Below the pieces are notes generated by a model that did not search any database, was not told the DNA's origin, and was given only the letters and a program-made list of their open reading frames with translations. From contig NZ_MRCM01000003.1 in the NCBI RefSeq assembly GCF_002303885.1, positions 62,001 to 126,000 on the forward strand: DNA of 64,000 bases, written 5' to 3'. This document shows positions 8,969 through 17,383 of this stretch, one piece after another (positions within the stretch are counted from its first letter, which is position 1; each line of letters opens with the position of its first letter). Made by a program: the position numbers and the translations under genes. Source of the DNA: Flavobacterium sp. ACN2 (GTDB lineage: Bacteria; Bacteroidota; Bacteroidia; Flavobacteriales; Flavobacteriaceae).

Positions 8969-10027
8969 TTAGGATTGTAAAGCTTGAAGCTGATAGTTAA
9001 GCGGAGTTGTTCCCGTATGTTTTTTGAATGCTGCGAAAAAGGTTGATTTAGAATTAAATCCAACATCATAACCCACAGATTCTAGTGTCAATTTATCGGA
9101 AGAAGTGATAATTTTACACGCTTCGTTAATTCGAAATTCGTTTACATAACTGGTAAAATTCTTTCCTAGATTATTATTTAGAAACTGCGATAATTGATGA
9201 CTTGATATATTAATTTCTTGAGATAAATCTTGAAGTGTCAGGTTTGGATTTTTATATAAACTTTTTTCAAACATCGCGTTCTCCAATTTTTCTGACCACA
9301 TTCTTGCATCTGCTGATTCTATTTTTTTATTCGAAATCTTTCCATTTAATAAAAACAAATCGTCTGTTTTTTTTCGGTACAAAAGAATCGAAATTCCCAA
9401 GTATAAAATAAACGAAAAAACAACCGCTCCACTTATATAGGTAGCTCCTGGCGCTCCCATAATGGCTAGAAAATAAAATAGAAACAAGAGAAAATTACCT
9501 AAAAAAAGCATTCCGAACCACATTTCGGCTGGCGTTGTTTTTTCTTTTCGACCGAGGATTTTTTTCAAAACGCTGCGAAGTTCAAAACCAGCAAAAGCAA
9601 TATAAACAAACCATTGAAAATAGATGATTCTTATTAAATAACCTCCCCAAAGTTTTGAATACGCTTCGTACGGATATAAAATGCCAACCACAACGATTAA
9701 TATTCCCCAAAATGCCAGAATCAATTTCCATGATTTAGGCATTATGTGCACTTCTTCAACTGCAGATTTGATGAAATAATACAAAAATGGCCCGATAAAA
9801 AAACAAGCCGTAAGTCCAAACTGAAGATACATTTTTGGAAGTTCGGGATGAAAATAAACAAACACAGATTTTCCGATACGAATACTCAGAGCAAACAAAA
9901 GCGCCCCCAGAAAATAATTCGTCAGGTATTTTTTCTTAGTAAAAAAGAAGAAATACACGCCCAGAATAATTCCGTTGAAAACTCCTAAAGCACTAAAAAA
10001 GAATAAAAGTTCTTTGCCAGTATCCAT
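8969..10027 (-). CDS. AraC family regulator with N-terminal membrane domain
   Basis: 352 residues. About seven hydrophobic helices cover residues 1-215 (for example LLFFFSALGVFNGIILGVYFFF, LTACFFIGPFLYYFI and VVFSFILYLGISILLY). The C-terminal 110 residues are an AraC DNA-binding domain with two HTH motifs (LTLQDLSQEINISSHQLSQFLN and LESVGYDVGFNSKSTFFAAFKKHTGTTPLNY). Such membrane-linked AraC proteins are frequent in Bacteroidota and probably sense a signal at or in the membrane. The downstream outer-membrane receptor is its likely target. Confidence 0.87.
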   Translation of the reverse strand: MDTGKELLFFFSALGVFNGIILGVYFFFFTKKKYLTNYFLGALLFALSIRIGKSVFVYFHPELPKMYLQFGLTACFFIGPFLYYFIKSAVEEVHIMPKSWKLILAFWGILIVVVGILYPYEAYSKLWGGYLIRIIYFQWFVYIAFAGFELRSVLKKILGRKEKTTPAEMWFGMLFLGNFLLFLFYFLAIMGAPGATYISGAVVFSFILYLGISILLYRKKTDDLFLLNGKISNKKIESADARMWSEKLENAMFEKSLYKNPNLTLQDLSQEINISSHQLSQFLNNNLGKNFTSYVNEFRINEACKIITSSDKLTLESVGYDVGFNSKSTFFAAFKKHTGTTPLNYQLQALQS

Positions 10028-10051
10028 AATTTAAATTTGTCATATCACTAA

Positions 10052-10059
10052 CAAAGCTA
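10052..10059 (-). promoter_or_regulatory. -7 element of the AraC-type gene
   Basis: Minus-strand TAGCTTTG fits TAnnTTTG, 25 bp before the start codon. A TTG lies 24 bp further upstream, slightly beyond the usual spacing. Confidence 0.45.
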
Positions 10060-10120
10060 AAAAGATTATTTCTAAATGAAAATCAATTAACTTTATAATA
10101 GCCAACTAATACAAAAAATT

Positions 10121-10348
10121 ATGAAAAACACTAACGAACCAAGTGAAGAAACAAAAAACAGATGGCATAATGATCCTGAGAATTGGGTTTGGGGAATGTT
10201 TTATTATAATCCAGAGGATCCAAGGCTCTTTCCTCCCAAAAAAATTAAAGAATTTGGATGGACTACAAACTTTGCAAACCCAAATTCGGTAACTGTGATG
10301 ATAATTTTAATTTTAGTATTGTTAATCTTCATACTGTTTCTTCGCTAA
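10121..10348 (+). CDS. Small DUF5808-like membrane-anchored protein
   Basis: 75 residues. The core NDPENWVWGMFYYNPEDPRLF followed by GWTTNFANPNS resembles the DUF5808 motif (YYNPxDPR...GWTxNF), and a C-terminal membrane helix (VMIILILVLLIFILFL) follows. No catalytic residues are evident and the function is unknown. It is a single gene in front of the large outer-membrane protein, separated by 103 bp containing a promoter. Confidence 0.7.
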   Translation: MKNTNEPSEETKNRWHNDPENWVWGMFYYNPEDPRLFPPKKIKEFGWTTNFANPNSVTVMIILILVLLIFILFLR

Positions 10349-10421
10349 TAGGTCACAAATTAGAGTTATTTAAGAACTTAAAACTAAAGTTGGACAAACC
10401 ACAATTCCCAATTATAAATAC

Positions 10422-10429
10422 TACTTTTG
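10422..10429 (+). promoter_or_regulatory. -7 element of the large outer-membrane protein gene
   Basis: TACTTTTG fits TAnnTTTG and ends 22 bp before the ATG at 10452. Confidence 0.45.
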
Positions 10430-10451
10430 ACTTTTTAGAGTTAAAGTATTT

Positions 10452-13400
10452 ATGTTGAAAAAATTACTGTTTTTGACGGTTTTCTTCTGGTTTTCTGCGC
10501 TTCAGGCTCAGGAAACTGAATCACTGTACAAAACCAAAAAAGTAATCGTTTCAAAAGACACTATTCGTCTGGAAAAAGTCTCTATAAATTCTGGATTTTT
10601 TCAAATTCTAAACACAAAAAACCAACCGATCGATTCGACATCTTATAAAGTCGATTTTCAAAAAGGATATTTGCTTTTAAATGAAAATTTCCAATCGGTT
10701 TCAGATACTTTAATTGTCAATTATCTTAATTATCCCGAGCTCTTAACCAAAGAATACAGTCTTTACAAATCGGAACAAATTGTAAGTGGCGATGTTGGAA
10801 CAGAAAAACTTTACCGAATAGACAACAATTCAAACGCCAAAAAAGTAACTCCTTTTGACGGCCTGGAAACTTCTGGAAGCATTACTCGAGGCATTACGGT
10901 TGGTAATAATCAAAGTACGGTTTTAAACTCCAATTTAGATTTGCAGATTACAGGAAAACTTTCAGACAAGGTAAGTTTGAGAGCTTCGTTGCAAGACAAT
11001 AATATTCCGTTGCAAGATGGCGGTTATTCGCAAAAACTTGATCAGTTTGACAATATTTTCATCGAACTTTTTAGTGATGATTGGAACATTCGCGCCGGCG
11101 ATGTATTTTTAGAAAACAGAAAAACTCAATTTTTGGGTTTTAATAAAAAGGTTCAGGGACTGTCTGCCAACTTTGATTTTGATACCGGAAAAAGCAAGAC
11201 CAATGTTTTTGCTTCGGTCGCTTTTGTAAAAGGGCAATATGCCAAAAGCACTTTTACGGGTCAGGAAGGAAATCAAGGTCCGTATAAACTAAAAGGCCAG
11301 AATGGCGAATTGTATGTTCTCGTTATTTCGGGTTCAGAACGCGTTTATGTAAACGGGGTTTTATTAAAAAGAGGCGAAAACAACGATTATGTGATTGATT
11401 ACAATGCAGGAGAAATTGTCTTTACTTCACTTTTTACCATTACTTCAGAAATGCGTATTAATGTGGAATATCAATATTCGGAACGAAATTATAACCGATT
11501 AGTTACCTACGCAGGCGCGACTCACGAAAACAAAAACTGGAGTTTTGGCGGTTATTTATATTCTGAAAATGATATGAAAAATCAGCCTTTGCAGCAAAAT
11601 CTTTCTTCAGAACAAGTTCAGATATTAAGTCAGGCGGGTGATGACATCAATTTAATGAAAGCGCCTTCTGCTTACGAAGATACTTATGCCGAAAATAAAA
11701 TTTTGTATCGAAAAATACTCGTCAATTCTGTTGAAGTTTATGAATATTCGAATAATTCTGCCGATGTTTTGTACAATGTAAGATTTAGTCAAGTTGGTGC
11801 AAATGCTGGAAATTATATTATTCAAAATAATAATTCTGTTGAACGAATTTATCAATATGTGGAACCTGTTAACGGAATTCTGCAAGGAAATTATGAGCCA
11901 ATTGTAAAGCTTGTCGCGCCAATGAAACTTCAGGTGGCTACTTTTTTAGGAAAATACAATCCTGATGAAAAAACGTTGGTTGATTTTGAATTAGCGGTTA
12001 GTAATAATGACCAGAATTTATTTTCTACAATTGATGATGCTAATAATGAAGGAGTGGCTTTTAAAACCAATCTTAAAAAACGTCTTTTTTCTAGAGACTG
12101 GAGTTTAGACGCTTTCGCAAATTATCAATACGTGCAGCAGAATTTTAAATCGGTTGAACGTTTATACAATATTGAGTTTAATCGCGATTGGAATTTAACT
12201 GGAACACTTTATGGCAATCAGAGCCTTTTGGTTACGGGATTAAATTTTGATTTATTTTCTAAAAATAAGACTTCAAATATCGGTTTGCTAACGTATCAAT
12301 TTGAAAAATTAGATTTTAGCGAAAGCTACACAGGCATTCGACATACCACAAATGCTTTGTTCAAATTGAAAAATTGGACGATAGAAAACAACGGAAGTTT
12401 CCTGAATTCTGATGCTACAGCTTCGACTTCAAAATTTATTAGAAACCAGACCAGAACCAAATATCATTTTGGTAAAAACTGGATTGGTGGCACTATGCAA
12501 CTAGAAAACAATCAGGAAAAAGACAAAGTGACCAATCAGTTTTCGGCTTTAAGCCAAAGATTTACAGAATATGGCGTATTTACGGGACGTGGCGACAGCA
12601 CCAAAGTTTTCGTTGAAGTTGGTTTTCTGCAAAGACGCAACGATAGTTTGCAAAACGGATTATTGCAACATGTAAACAATTCGCAGACGTATTATTTAAA
12701 GTCGAAATTAATTCAGACCAAAAAGACCGATTTAGCAGTTTATGCAAGTTATCGAAACTTAGATTTTACAGACAAATCGAGACAGAACGAACCTTCTTTA
12801 AATTCGAGAATTCTGTATAACGATCGTTTTTTTAATCAGTTCATGCAAATTGGAACAGCTTACGAAACGAGTTCTGGAACTATTGCTCAACAAGAATTTA
12901 CATATGTAGAAGTTCCAACTGGCCAAGGAGTTTACACTTGGAATGATTATAACGGGAACGGAATTCAGGAATTGGAAGAATTTGAAGTTGCAGTTTACCA
13001 AGATCAGGCGAGATATGTTAGAGTCTTTTTACCGAATCAGGTTTATATAAAAACCAACCAAAATAAGTTTTCGCAGTCTTTAACTTTGAATCCGCTGCAA
13101 TGGCAGAATGAAAAAGGCTTCAAAAAACTGCTGTCTTATTTCTATAACCAGACCTCTTTTATAATGGATCGAAAGGTTAAAAGCGAAGGCGAAAAATTAG
13201 AACTCAATCCGTTTGATTCCTCAGAAGAAAATATTTTAGGCTTGAATTCCAGTTTTAGAAACAGTTTGTTTTACAATCGAGGCAAACAAAAACATTCGGT
13301 AATCTATTCCTATTTGGTCAATAAAGGCAAAAGCCTGCTTTCTATTGGTTCGCAAAACGTACAGAATTATTCGCATCAAATTCAATACACCCATTTGTAT

Positions 13401-13886
13401 CAAAAAAGCTGGCTGTTTAATCTCTTTACCAAAACCATTAAAACCGATTTGGTTTCTAAAGATTTTACAGAGAAAAATTATGATATTCAAGGCTGGCAGC
13501 TGGCGCCAAAAATCAGTTATTTATTTTCTAAAAACACTAAATTGGATTTCTTTTACGAACTTCAAAACAAAAAAAATCAAATTGGAAATCTGGAAACTTT
13601 AGACCAAAACAGACTTGGAACTTCTTTTTCTTATGCAGGCGAAAAGAAAGTTACGGTTAATGGGGAATTCTCTTTTTATGAAAATAAATTTAACGGAAAT
13701 GAATTTTCATCAGTCGGTTTTCAGATGCTGGAAGGACTTCAAGCGGGATCAAATTTGGTTTGGAAACTGCTTCTGCAAAAGAACATTACATCTTTTTTGG
13801 ATGTTAATTTAAATTATCAAGGAAGAAAAAGTGAAACCGGAAATACGATTCATACAGGAAACGTTCAGCTTCGTGCATATTTTTAA
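10452..13886 (+). CDS. Very large predicted outer-membrane beta-barrel protein, unknown function
   Basis: 1144 residues with a signal peptide (LLFLTVFFWFSALQAQ). The first third is periplasm-like, with a GSITRGITVGNNQ segment and a DYVIDYNAGEIVFT motif that recalls the DYxIDYxxGxIxF repeats of the gliding/secretion protein SprA; this similarity is weak and by eye. The remaining 700 residues have the alternating pattern of a large barrel (GGYLYSEN, WIGGTMQLENNQEK, NYQGRKSETG) and end NVQLRAYF with a terminal aromatic residue, as in barrels inserted by Bam. It has its own promoter and is followed 63 bp later by the Lys/Ala-rich exported protein. I cannot assign a function. Confidence 0.7.
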   Translation: MLKKLLFLTVFFWFSALQAQETESLYKTKKVIVSKDTIRLEKVSINSGFFQILNTKNQPIDSTSYKVDFQKGYLLLNENFQSVSDTLIVNYLNYPELLTKEYSLYKSEQIVSGDVGTEKLYRIDNNSNAKKVTPFDGLETSGSITRGITVGNNQSTVLNSNLDLQITGKLSDKVSLRASLQDNNIPLQDGGYSQKLDQFDNIFIELFSDDWNIRAGDVFLENRKTQFLGFNKKVQGLSANFDFDTGKSKTNVFASVAFVKGQYAKSTFTGQEGNQGPYKLKGQNGELYVLVISGSERVYVNGVLLKRGENNDYVIDYNAGEIVFTSLFTITSEMRINVEYQYSERNYNRLVTYAGATHENKNWSFGGYLYSENDMKNQPLQQNLSSEQVQILSQAGDDINLMKAPSAYEDTYAENKILYRKILVNSVEVYEYSNNSADVLYNVRFSQVGANAGNYIIQNNNSVERIYQYVEPVNGILQGNYEPIVKLVAPMKLQVATFLGKYNPDEKTLVDFELAVSNNDQNLFSTIDDANNEGVAFKTNLKKRLFSRDWSLDAFANYQYVQQNFKSVERLYNIEFNRDWNLTGTLYGNQSLLVTGLNFDLFSKNKTSNIGLLTYQFEKLDFSESYTGIRHTTNALFKLKNWTIENNGSFLNSDATASTSKFIRNQTRTKYHFGKNWIGGTMQLENNQEKDKVTNQFSALSQRFTEYGVFTGRGDSTKVFVEVGFLQRRNDSLQNGLLQHVNNSQTYYLKSKLIQTKKTDLAVYASYRNLDFTDKSRQNEPSLNSRILYNDRFFNQFMQIGTAYETSSGTIAQQEFTYVEVPTGQGVYTWNDYNGNGIQELEEFEVAVYQDQARYVRVFLPNQVYIKTNQNKFSQSLTLNPLQWQNEKGFKKLLSYFYNQTSFIMDRKVKSEGEKLELNPFDSSEENILGLNSSFRNSLFYNRGKQKHSVIYSYLVNKGKSLLSIGSQNVQNYSHQIQYTHLYQKSWLFNLFTKTIKTDLVSKDFTEKNYDIQGWQLAPKISYLFSKNTKLDFFYELQNKKNQIGNLETLDQNRLGTSFSYAGEKKVTVNGEFSFYENKFNGNEFSSVGFQMLEGLQAGSNLVWKLLLQKNITSFLDVNLNYQGRKSETGNTIHTGNVQLRAYF

Positions 13887-13949
13887 TGTAACACGAAAAA
13901 GATGATAATAAATTGTTTAATTTTAATTGAAATTTAAACTTTTAGCCTT

Positions 13950-14504
13950 ATGAAAAAATTAGTATTGTTCTGTTTAATGGTTGCTTTCTCTTCTAATTTT
14001 TATGCTCAGGAAACAACTGCAAAGACTACAAAAAGTAAAACAGAAACTTCGGCAAAAAAAGCCAAAGCAAGTGCGGACAAAGCTTCGGCTGACGCAAAAA
14101 AAGAAGCCACAAAATCGAAAAAGACCGCTGATGATGCAAAAGCTGCTTCAACAAAAGCCAAGAAAGAATCTGCTGACGCTGCAAAAAAAACCGCTGATAA
14201 GGAAGCTGCAAAAGCTAAAGCCGATGCAAAAAAAGCTACTGTAGAATCTGATAAAGCAAAAACTACCGCTGACAAAGCCAAAGCCGACGCCAAGAAATCG
14301 ACCGCAAAAGCTGACGCTGCAAAAAAAGATGCGACTGCTGCTAAAAAATCGGCCACAAAAACTTTAAAAGAAACTAACGAAAAAGCACCGTCTGTTCCAG
14401 ACAAAGTAACTGGCGAATACAATGGTAAAAAAGTATATACTGGACCAAGAGGCGGTAAATACTATATTAACAAAAATGGAAATAAAACGTATATTCAAGA
14501 TTAA
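13950..14504 (+). CDS. Exported Lys/Ala-rich helical repeat protein with C-terminal PBCV-type basic adaptor motif
   Basis: 184 residues. A signal peptide (LVLFCLMVAFSSNFYAQ) precedes about 115 residues made almost only of Ala, Lys, Ser, Thr, Asp and Glu in irregular AKADAKK/TADKAKA repeats that would form a long charged helix or coil. The last 40 residues change character: GKKVYTGPRGGKYYINKNGN is the pattern of the PBCV-specific basic adaptor domain (VYTGPRGGKYY...G.K.Y). It is the only such domain here and looks exported, possibly to the periplasm or surface. A strong terminator begins at the stop codon. The role is unknown; binding to an anionic polymer is only a guess. Confidence 0.8.
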   Translation: MKKLVLFCLMVAFSSNFYAQETTAKTTKSKTETSAKKAKASADKASADAKKEATKSKKTADDAKAASTKAKKESADAAKKTADKEAAKAKADAKKATVESDKAKTTADKAKADAKKSTAKADAAKKDATAAKKSATKTLKETNEKAPSVPDKVTGEYNGKKVYTGPRGGKYYINKNGNKTYIQD

Positions 14505-14532
14505 GCCGAACTTATAGTTCGGCTTTCTTTTT
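14503..14532 (+). terminator. Rho-independent terminator
   Basis: Arms AAGCCGAAC (14503-14511) and GTTCGGCTT (14517-14525), loop TTATA, then a T-rich run. The left arm overlaps the stop codon of the preceding gene. Confidence 0.85.
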
Positions 14533-14653
14533 TAAATAGAAAATCTTTGAGCTTAGAGACTTAGCATCTTAGTAGCTTAGCAACTCAAAAATTTAGAACC
14601 TTAAATTAATAATTTAGTAATACCCTCGAAATAACACAGAAAACATATTTGTC

Positions 14654-14661
14654 TATCTTCG
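14654..14661 (+). promoter_or_regulatory. Possible -7 element (TATCTTCG) of the glycosyltransferase gene
   Basis: TATCTTCG differs from TAnnTTTG by one base and ends 19 bp before the ATG at 14681. A TTTAGxxxCTTAGCA-type low-complexity repeat lies just upstream (14550-14605). Confidence 0.35.
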
Positions 14662-14680
14662 TTTTTAAAACGTGTTAAAA

Positions 14681-15760
14681 ATGAGCATAGATTATTCTGC
14701 GAATAAAACTATTTTAGTAGCTCCATTAAATTGGGGACTTGGGCATGCCACTCGCTGCATTCCAATTATCAAAGCGCTTCAAGAGAATAATTACATTCCG
14801 ATTATCGCCTCAGATGGTGTTGCGCTGGCTCTATTACGAAAAGAATTTCCTTATATACAAACCTTAGAATTGCCTTCTTATCATATTGAATATGCCAAGA
14901 ATGGTAAAAACTTTAAATGGAAGCTGATTAAGAATCTTCCGAAAATGATTACTGCCGTTTTGGATGAGAAAAAAATGATTAATCATTGGATCAAAAAACA
15001 TGGCATTGATGGCATAATCTCAGACAATAGATTAGGAGTTTTTAGCAAAAAAGTGCCTTCGGTTTTTATGACGCATCAATTGAATGTAATGACAGGAAAT
15101 ACTACTTGGTTTACGAGTAAATGTCATCAGTATTTCATTAAAAAATACAATGAATGCTGGGTTCCTGACACGAACGGAAAAGTTAACTTAACGGGAGATT
15201 TAGGCCATTTAAAATCGAATGAACTCAATCTAAAATATATTGGGCCGTTGAGCCGCATGAAGAAAAAGGATACTCCGAAAATATATGATTTGATGATTAT
15301 ATTATCTGGACCTGAACCTCAGCGTACTTTTTTGGATGAAAAACTACAGAAAGAAGCGGCAAACTATCCTGGCAAAGTGGTGTTTGTACAAGGAATTGTA
15401 GAAAAATCGCAAGAAAAATGGCAGGCTGGAAATGTTACCTATTATAATTTCATGAACTCGAAACAGTTGGAGCAGACTTTTAACGAAAGTGAGTTTGTCT
15501 TGTGCCGATCTGGTTATACGACTGTAATGGACTTGGCAAAGTTGGGTAAAAAAGCCTTCTTTATTCCAACACCTGGTCAATATGAGCAGGAATATTTGGC
15601 CATAAAACTTCAGGATGAAAATCTTGTACCTTATGCCATGCAGGACGACTTTAGCATTGAAGATTTATCAAAAGTAAAGTCATTTCAAGGATTGTCTCAA
15701 TTTGAAAATAATATTGACTGGGATTCTTTATTTAAGGTTTTTGAAGACAAAACAGCATAA
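14681..15760 (+). CDS. MurG-like (GT28-type) glycosyltransferase
   Basis: 359 residues from the ATG at 14681; the open frame can start at a GTG three codons earlier, but the ATG fits better. The N-terminal Rossmann half begins ILVAPLNWGLGHATRCIPIIKAL, as in MurG-type GT-B enzymes. The C-terminal half has the nucleotide-sugar region FVLCRSGYTTVMDLAKLGKKAFFIPTPGQYEQEYLA. It has no membrane helix, so it probably works at the cytosolic face of the membrane. Donor and acceptor are unknown. It is followed by a hairpin that terminates the convergent porin gene. Confidence 0.82.
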   Translation: MSIDYSANKTILVAPLNWGLGHATRCIPIIKALQENNYIPIIASDGVALALLRKEFPYIQTLELPSYHIEYAKNGKNFKWKLIKNLPKMITAVLDEKKMINHWIKKHGIDGIISDNRLGVFSKKVPSVFMTHQLNVMTGNTTWFTSKCHQYFIKKYNECWVPDTNGKVNLTGDLGHLKSNELNLKYIGPLSRMKKKDTPKIYDLMIILSGPEPQRTFLDEKLQKEAANYPGKVVFVQGIVEKSQEKWQAGNVTYYNFMNSKQLEQTFNESEFVLCRSGYTTVMDLAKLGKKAFFIPTPGQYEQEYLAIKLQDENLVPYAMQDDFSIEDLSKVKSFQGLSQFENNIDWDSLFKVFEDKTA

Positions 15761-15800
15761 TTGCAACAAACTAATTTGGCTACAGCCTTATTACTACAAT

Positions 15801-15827
15801 AAAAAAACCTCCAGCTAAAGCTGGAGG
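15801..15827 (-). terminator. Terminator of the porin gene
   Basis: Stem CCTCCAGC (15808-15815) with GCTGGAGG (15820-15827) and a TAAA loop. On the minus strand it is followed directly by seven T residues, so it ends leftward transcription from the porin gene. Confidence 0.8.
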
Positions 15828-15909
15828 CAATTGAATTTTTTCTCAAATAAAAAATCAGTTTTTATCCGCGTCTTCGCGAAAGCGAGTTTGTTTTATCTGC
15901 GTACTGATT

Positions 15910-17220
15910 TTAGAAATTAAACTGGACCTGCATTCTAAGTACATTTCCTTGCTGTCTGTTTACTGGCAAGACACTGTCTTCAAAAGTTCGGTCTGCTACT
16001 ACATATTCTGCAGTTAGTTCTAGGGCTTTAATTGGTTGCCATTCTACACCAAATTCAAAATCTCTTACTACATAACTTCTAGCATCTTTTTCGTATTTTT
16101 TTCCTCCGTCATAATATTGAAATTTGGCGAAAGGATAAATATGCTGTTTTTTAATATCCCATTTATAGTTTAACAAAACATAACCTCCGTTCAAATCGGT
16201 TTGGTCTATTGAATTGGTAATGGTATTGTAACGAGGTCCAGTACCAATGTTGTATTCGGTTTGGATTCCGAATGGTCTTGGATATAAAACGAAAGTCGCT
16301 CCAACGCGCTGATCTTTTACATATTGAGGATCGTTAACCGTAACCCCAGGCGAAACTTCTCCTGTAAAAGCCCATTTACCAGTGTAAGCCTGAATTCCAG
16401 GTTCTATAATTTGGCTTCCAATAACAAAAGGATAGGTTACTCTAGCCACCACATTTAAGTCTCTGTTCCCATCTAATTTATTTGCGATTTGACCATTGTA
16501 AACACCTAAAGCAAAAACACCAAAATCTCCAGAACCTTTGTAACCATCTCTAACCAGCATTTCAAAACGCTGTCTGATTTCGGCCGGAGCCCAATAAAAG
16601 AATATCCCTAAATCACGTTCATTTAAAATTGAAGAGTTAATTCCATCAGCACGGTCTAAAGTTAAACGCTGTGAACTTGACTGCATATTCTCAAATCCGT
16701 ACGGAATTTTACTTTGTCCTACACGCACACGATATTCTCTTTTTTTATCAAAAGAAAGATCAAAATACAAGTCACGAATCTGTACGAAATTATTAATTCC
16801 ACTAGAAGGTGAACTCGCGAAATCGGGCTGAAAATAAAAAAATATATTCGGATGAACTTGACCAGAAAACACTAAACGGGCACGGCGAATAAAAAGTCCG
16901 TTGTTTGCTTTTGCATCTGGAGCTGTAGAAGTTGTTCCCCAAGATCTATCACATTGTTCGCAAGACACTTTATCGTTTGTAGAAAGCAAGCCATTGTATC
17001 TAATTTGTGCGTAACCTCTTAAGGAGATTCTATCGTACCAATGTTCTTCAACTCCTCCTCCAGATTTTGTCTCTGGAAGTTTAGCTTTGTTTATAGAATC
17101 TAAAATACGCATTACTTCGTTTTTTACATCCTGTTTATTTAATTCTTGCTTATTTGTTTCCTGTGCATTCGCAGCACAAGCTAACAGTAATAAAACGGCT
17201 AAAAGTTTTCTTTTTATCAT
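15910..17220 (-). CDS. O/P-type (phosphate-selective) porin
   Basis: 436 residues from the ATG at 17220. The longest frame begins at a TTG (17253) that lies inside the -7 promoter element, so it cannot be the start. A signal peptide (KLLAVLLLLACAANAQ) is followed by a beta-barrel of the phosphate-selective porin O/P family (SLRGYAQIRYNG, FIRRARLVFSGQVHPNIFFYFQPDF, RVRVGQSKIPYGFENMQSS, GVEWQPIKALELTAEYVVADR) with a terminal aromatic residue (VQFNF). It passes anions, probably phosphate, across the outer membrane. It lies next to PhoR/PhoB-like genes, and its promoter has three 11-bp-spaced boxes like those of the TonB receptor and the lipoprotein. Confidence 0.88.
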   Translation of the reverse strand: MIKRKLLAVLLLLACAANAQETNKQELNKQDVKNEVMRILDSINKAKLPETKSGGGVEEHWYDRISLRGYAQIRYNGLLSTNDKVSCEQCDRSWGTTSTAPDAKANNGLFIRRARLVFSGQVHPNIFFYFQPDFASSPSSGINNFVQIRDLYFDLSFDKKREYRVRVGQSKIPYGFENMQSSSQRLTLDRADGINSSILNERDLGIFFYWAPAEIRQRFEMLVRDGYKGSGDFGVFALGVYNGQIANKLDGNRDLNVVARVTYPFVIGSQIIEPGIQAYTGKWAFTGEVSPGVTVNDPQYVKDQRVGATFVLYPRPFGIQTEYNIGTGPRYNTITNSIDQTDLNGGYVLLNYKWDIKKQHIYPFAKFQYYDGGKKYEKDARSYVVRDFEFGVEWQPIKALELTAEYVVADRTFEDSVLPVNRQQGNVLRMQVQFNF

Positions 17221-17250
17221 TAGTTCTGTAATTCCCTTAATTTCAGGATG

Positions 17251-17295
17251 CAAAGATGGAGCACCTATGTTAAGAAATCATTAACCAGATGTTAC
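17251..17295 (-). promoter_or_regulatory. Porin promoter with candidate PhoB boxes
   Basis: On the minus strand: -7 element CATCTTTG (17258-17251), and three 7-mers starting 37, 26 and 15 bp before it: GTAACAT (17295-17289), TTAATGA (17284-17278) and TTAACAT (17273-17267). The 11-bp period and the positions match those before the TonB receptor and lipoprotein genes. PhoB in other bacteria binds 7-bp direct repeats every 11 bp. Confidence 0.65.
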
Positions 17296-17383
17296 TATAA
17301 TAAAAATTTAATGTTATGACCTAAATTACTATGTTTATTTATTGTTAAACACCTTTGCTTTAGGGCTTTCAGCAAAACTGCCG

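Noticed and set aside
14006..14422. Long open frame (138 codons) on the minus strand inside the Lys/Ala-rich gene
   Set aside because: It mirrors the low-complexity AAA/GCA codons of the plus-strand gene and yields a Phe/Ala/Ser-rich product. The plus-strand frame has a signal peptide, a recognised C-terminal motif and a terminator at its stop.
14550..14605. TTAGCANCTTAGNA runs, also at 18680-18720, 45414-45450 and 50892-50994, as possible CRISPR or tandem repeats
   Set aside because: The units are short, irregular and without unique spacers. They are low-complexity intergenic sequence.
17221..17253. Longer start for the porin (TTG at 17253)
   Set aside because: The TTG is part of the -7 promoter element and the added residues precede a perfect signal peptide.
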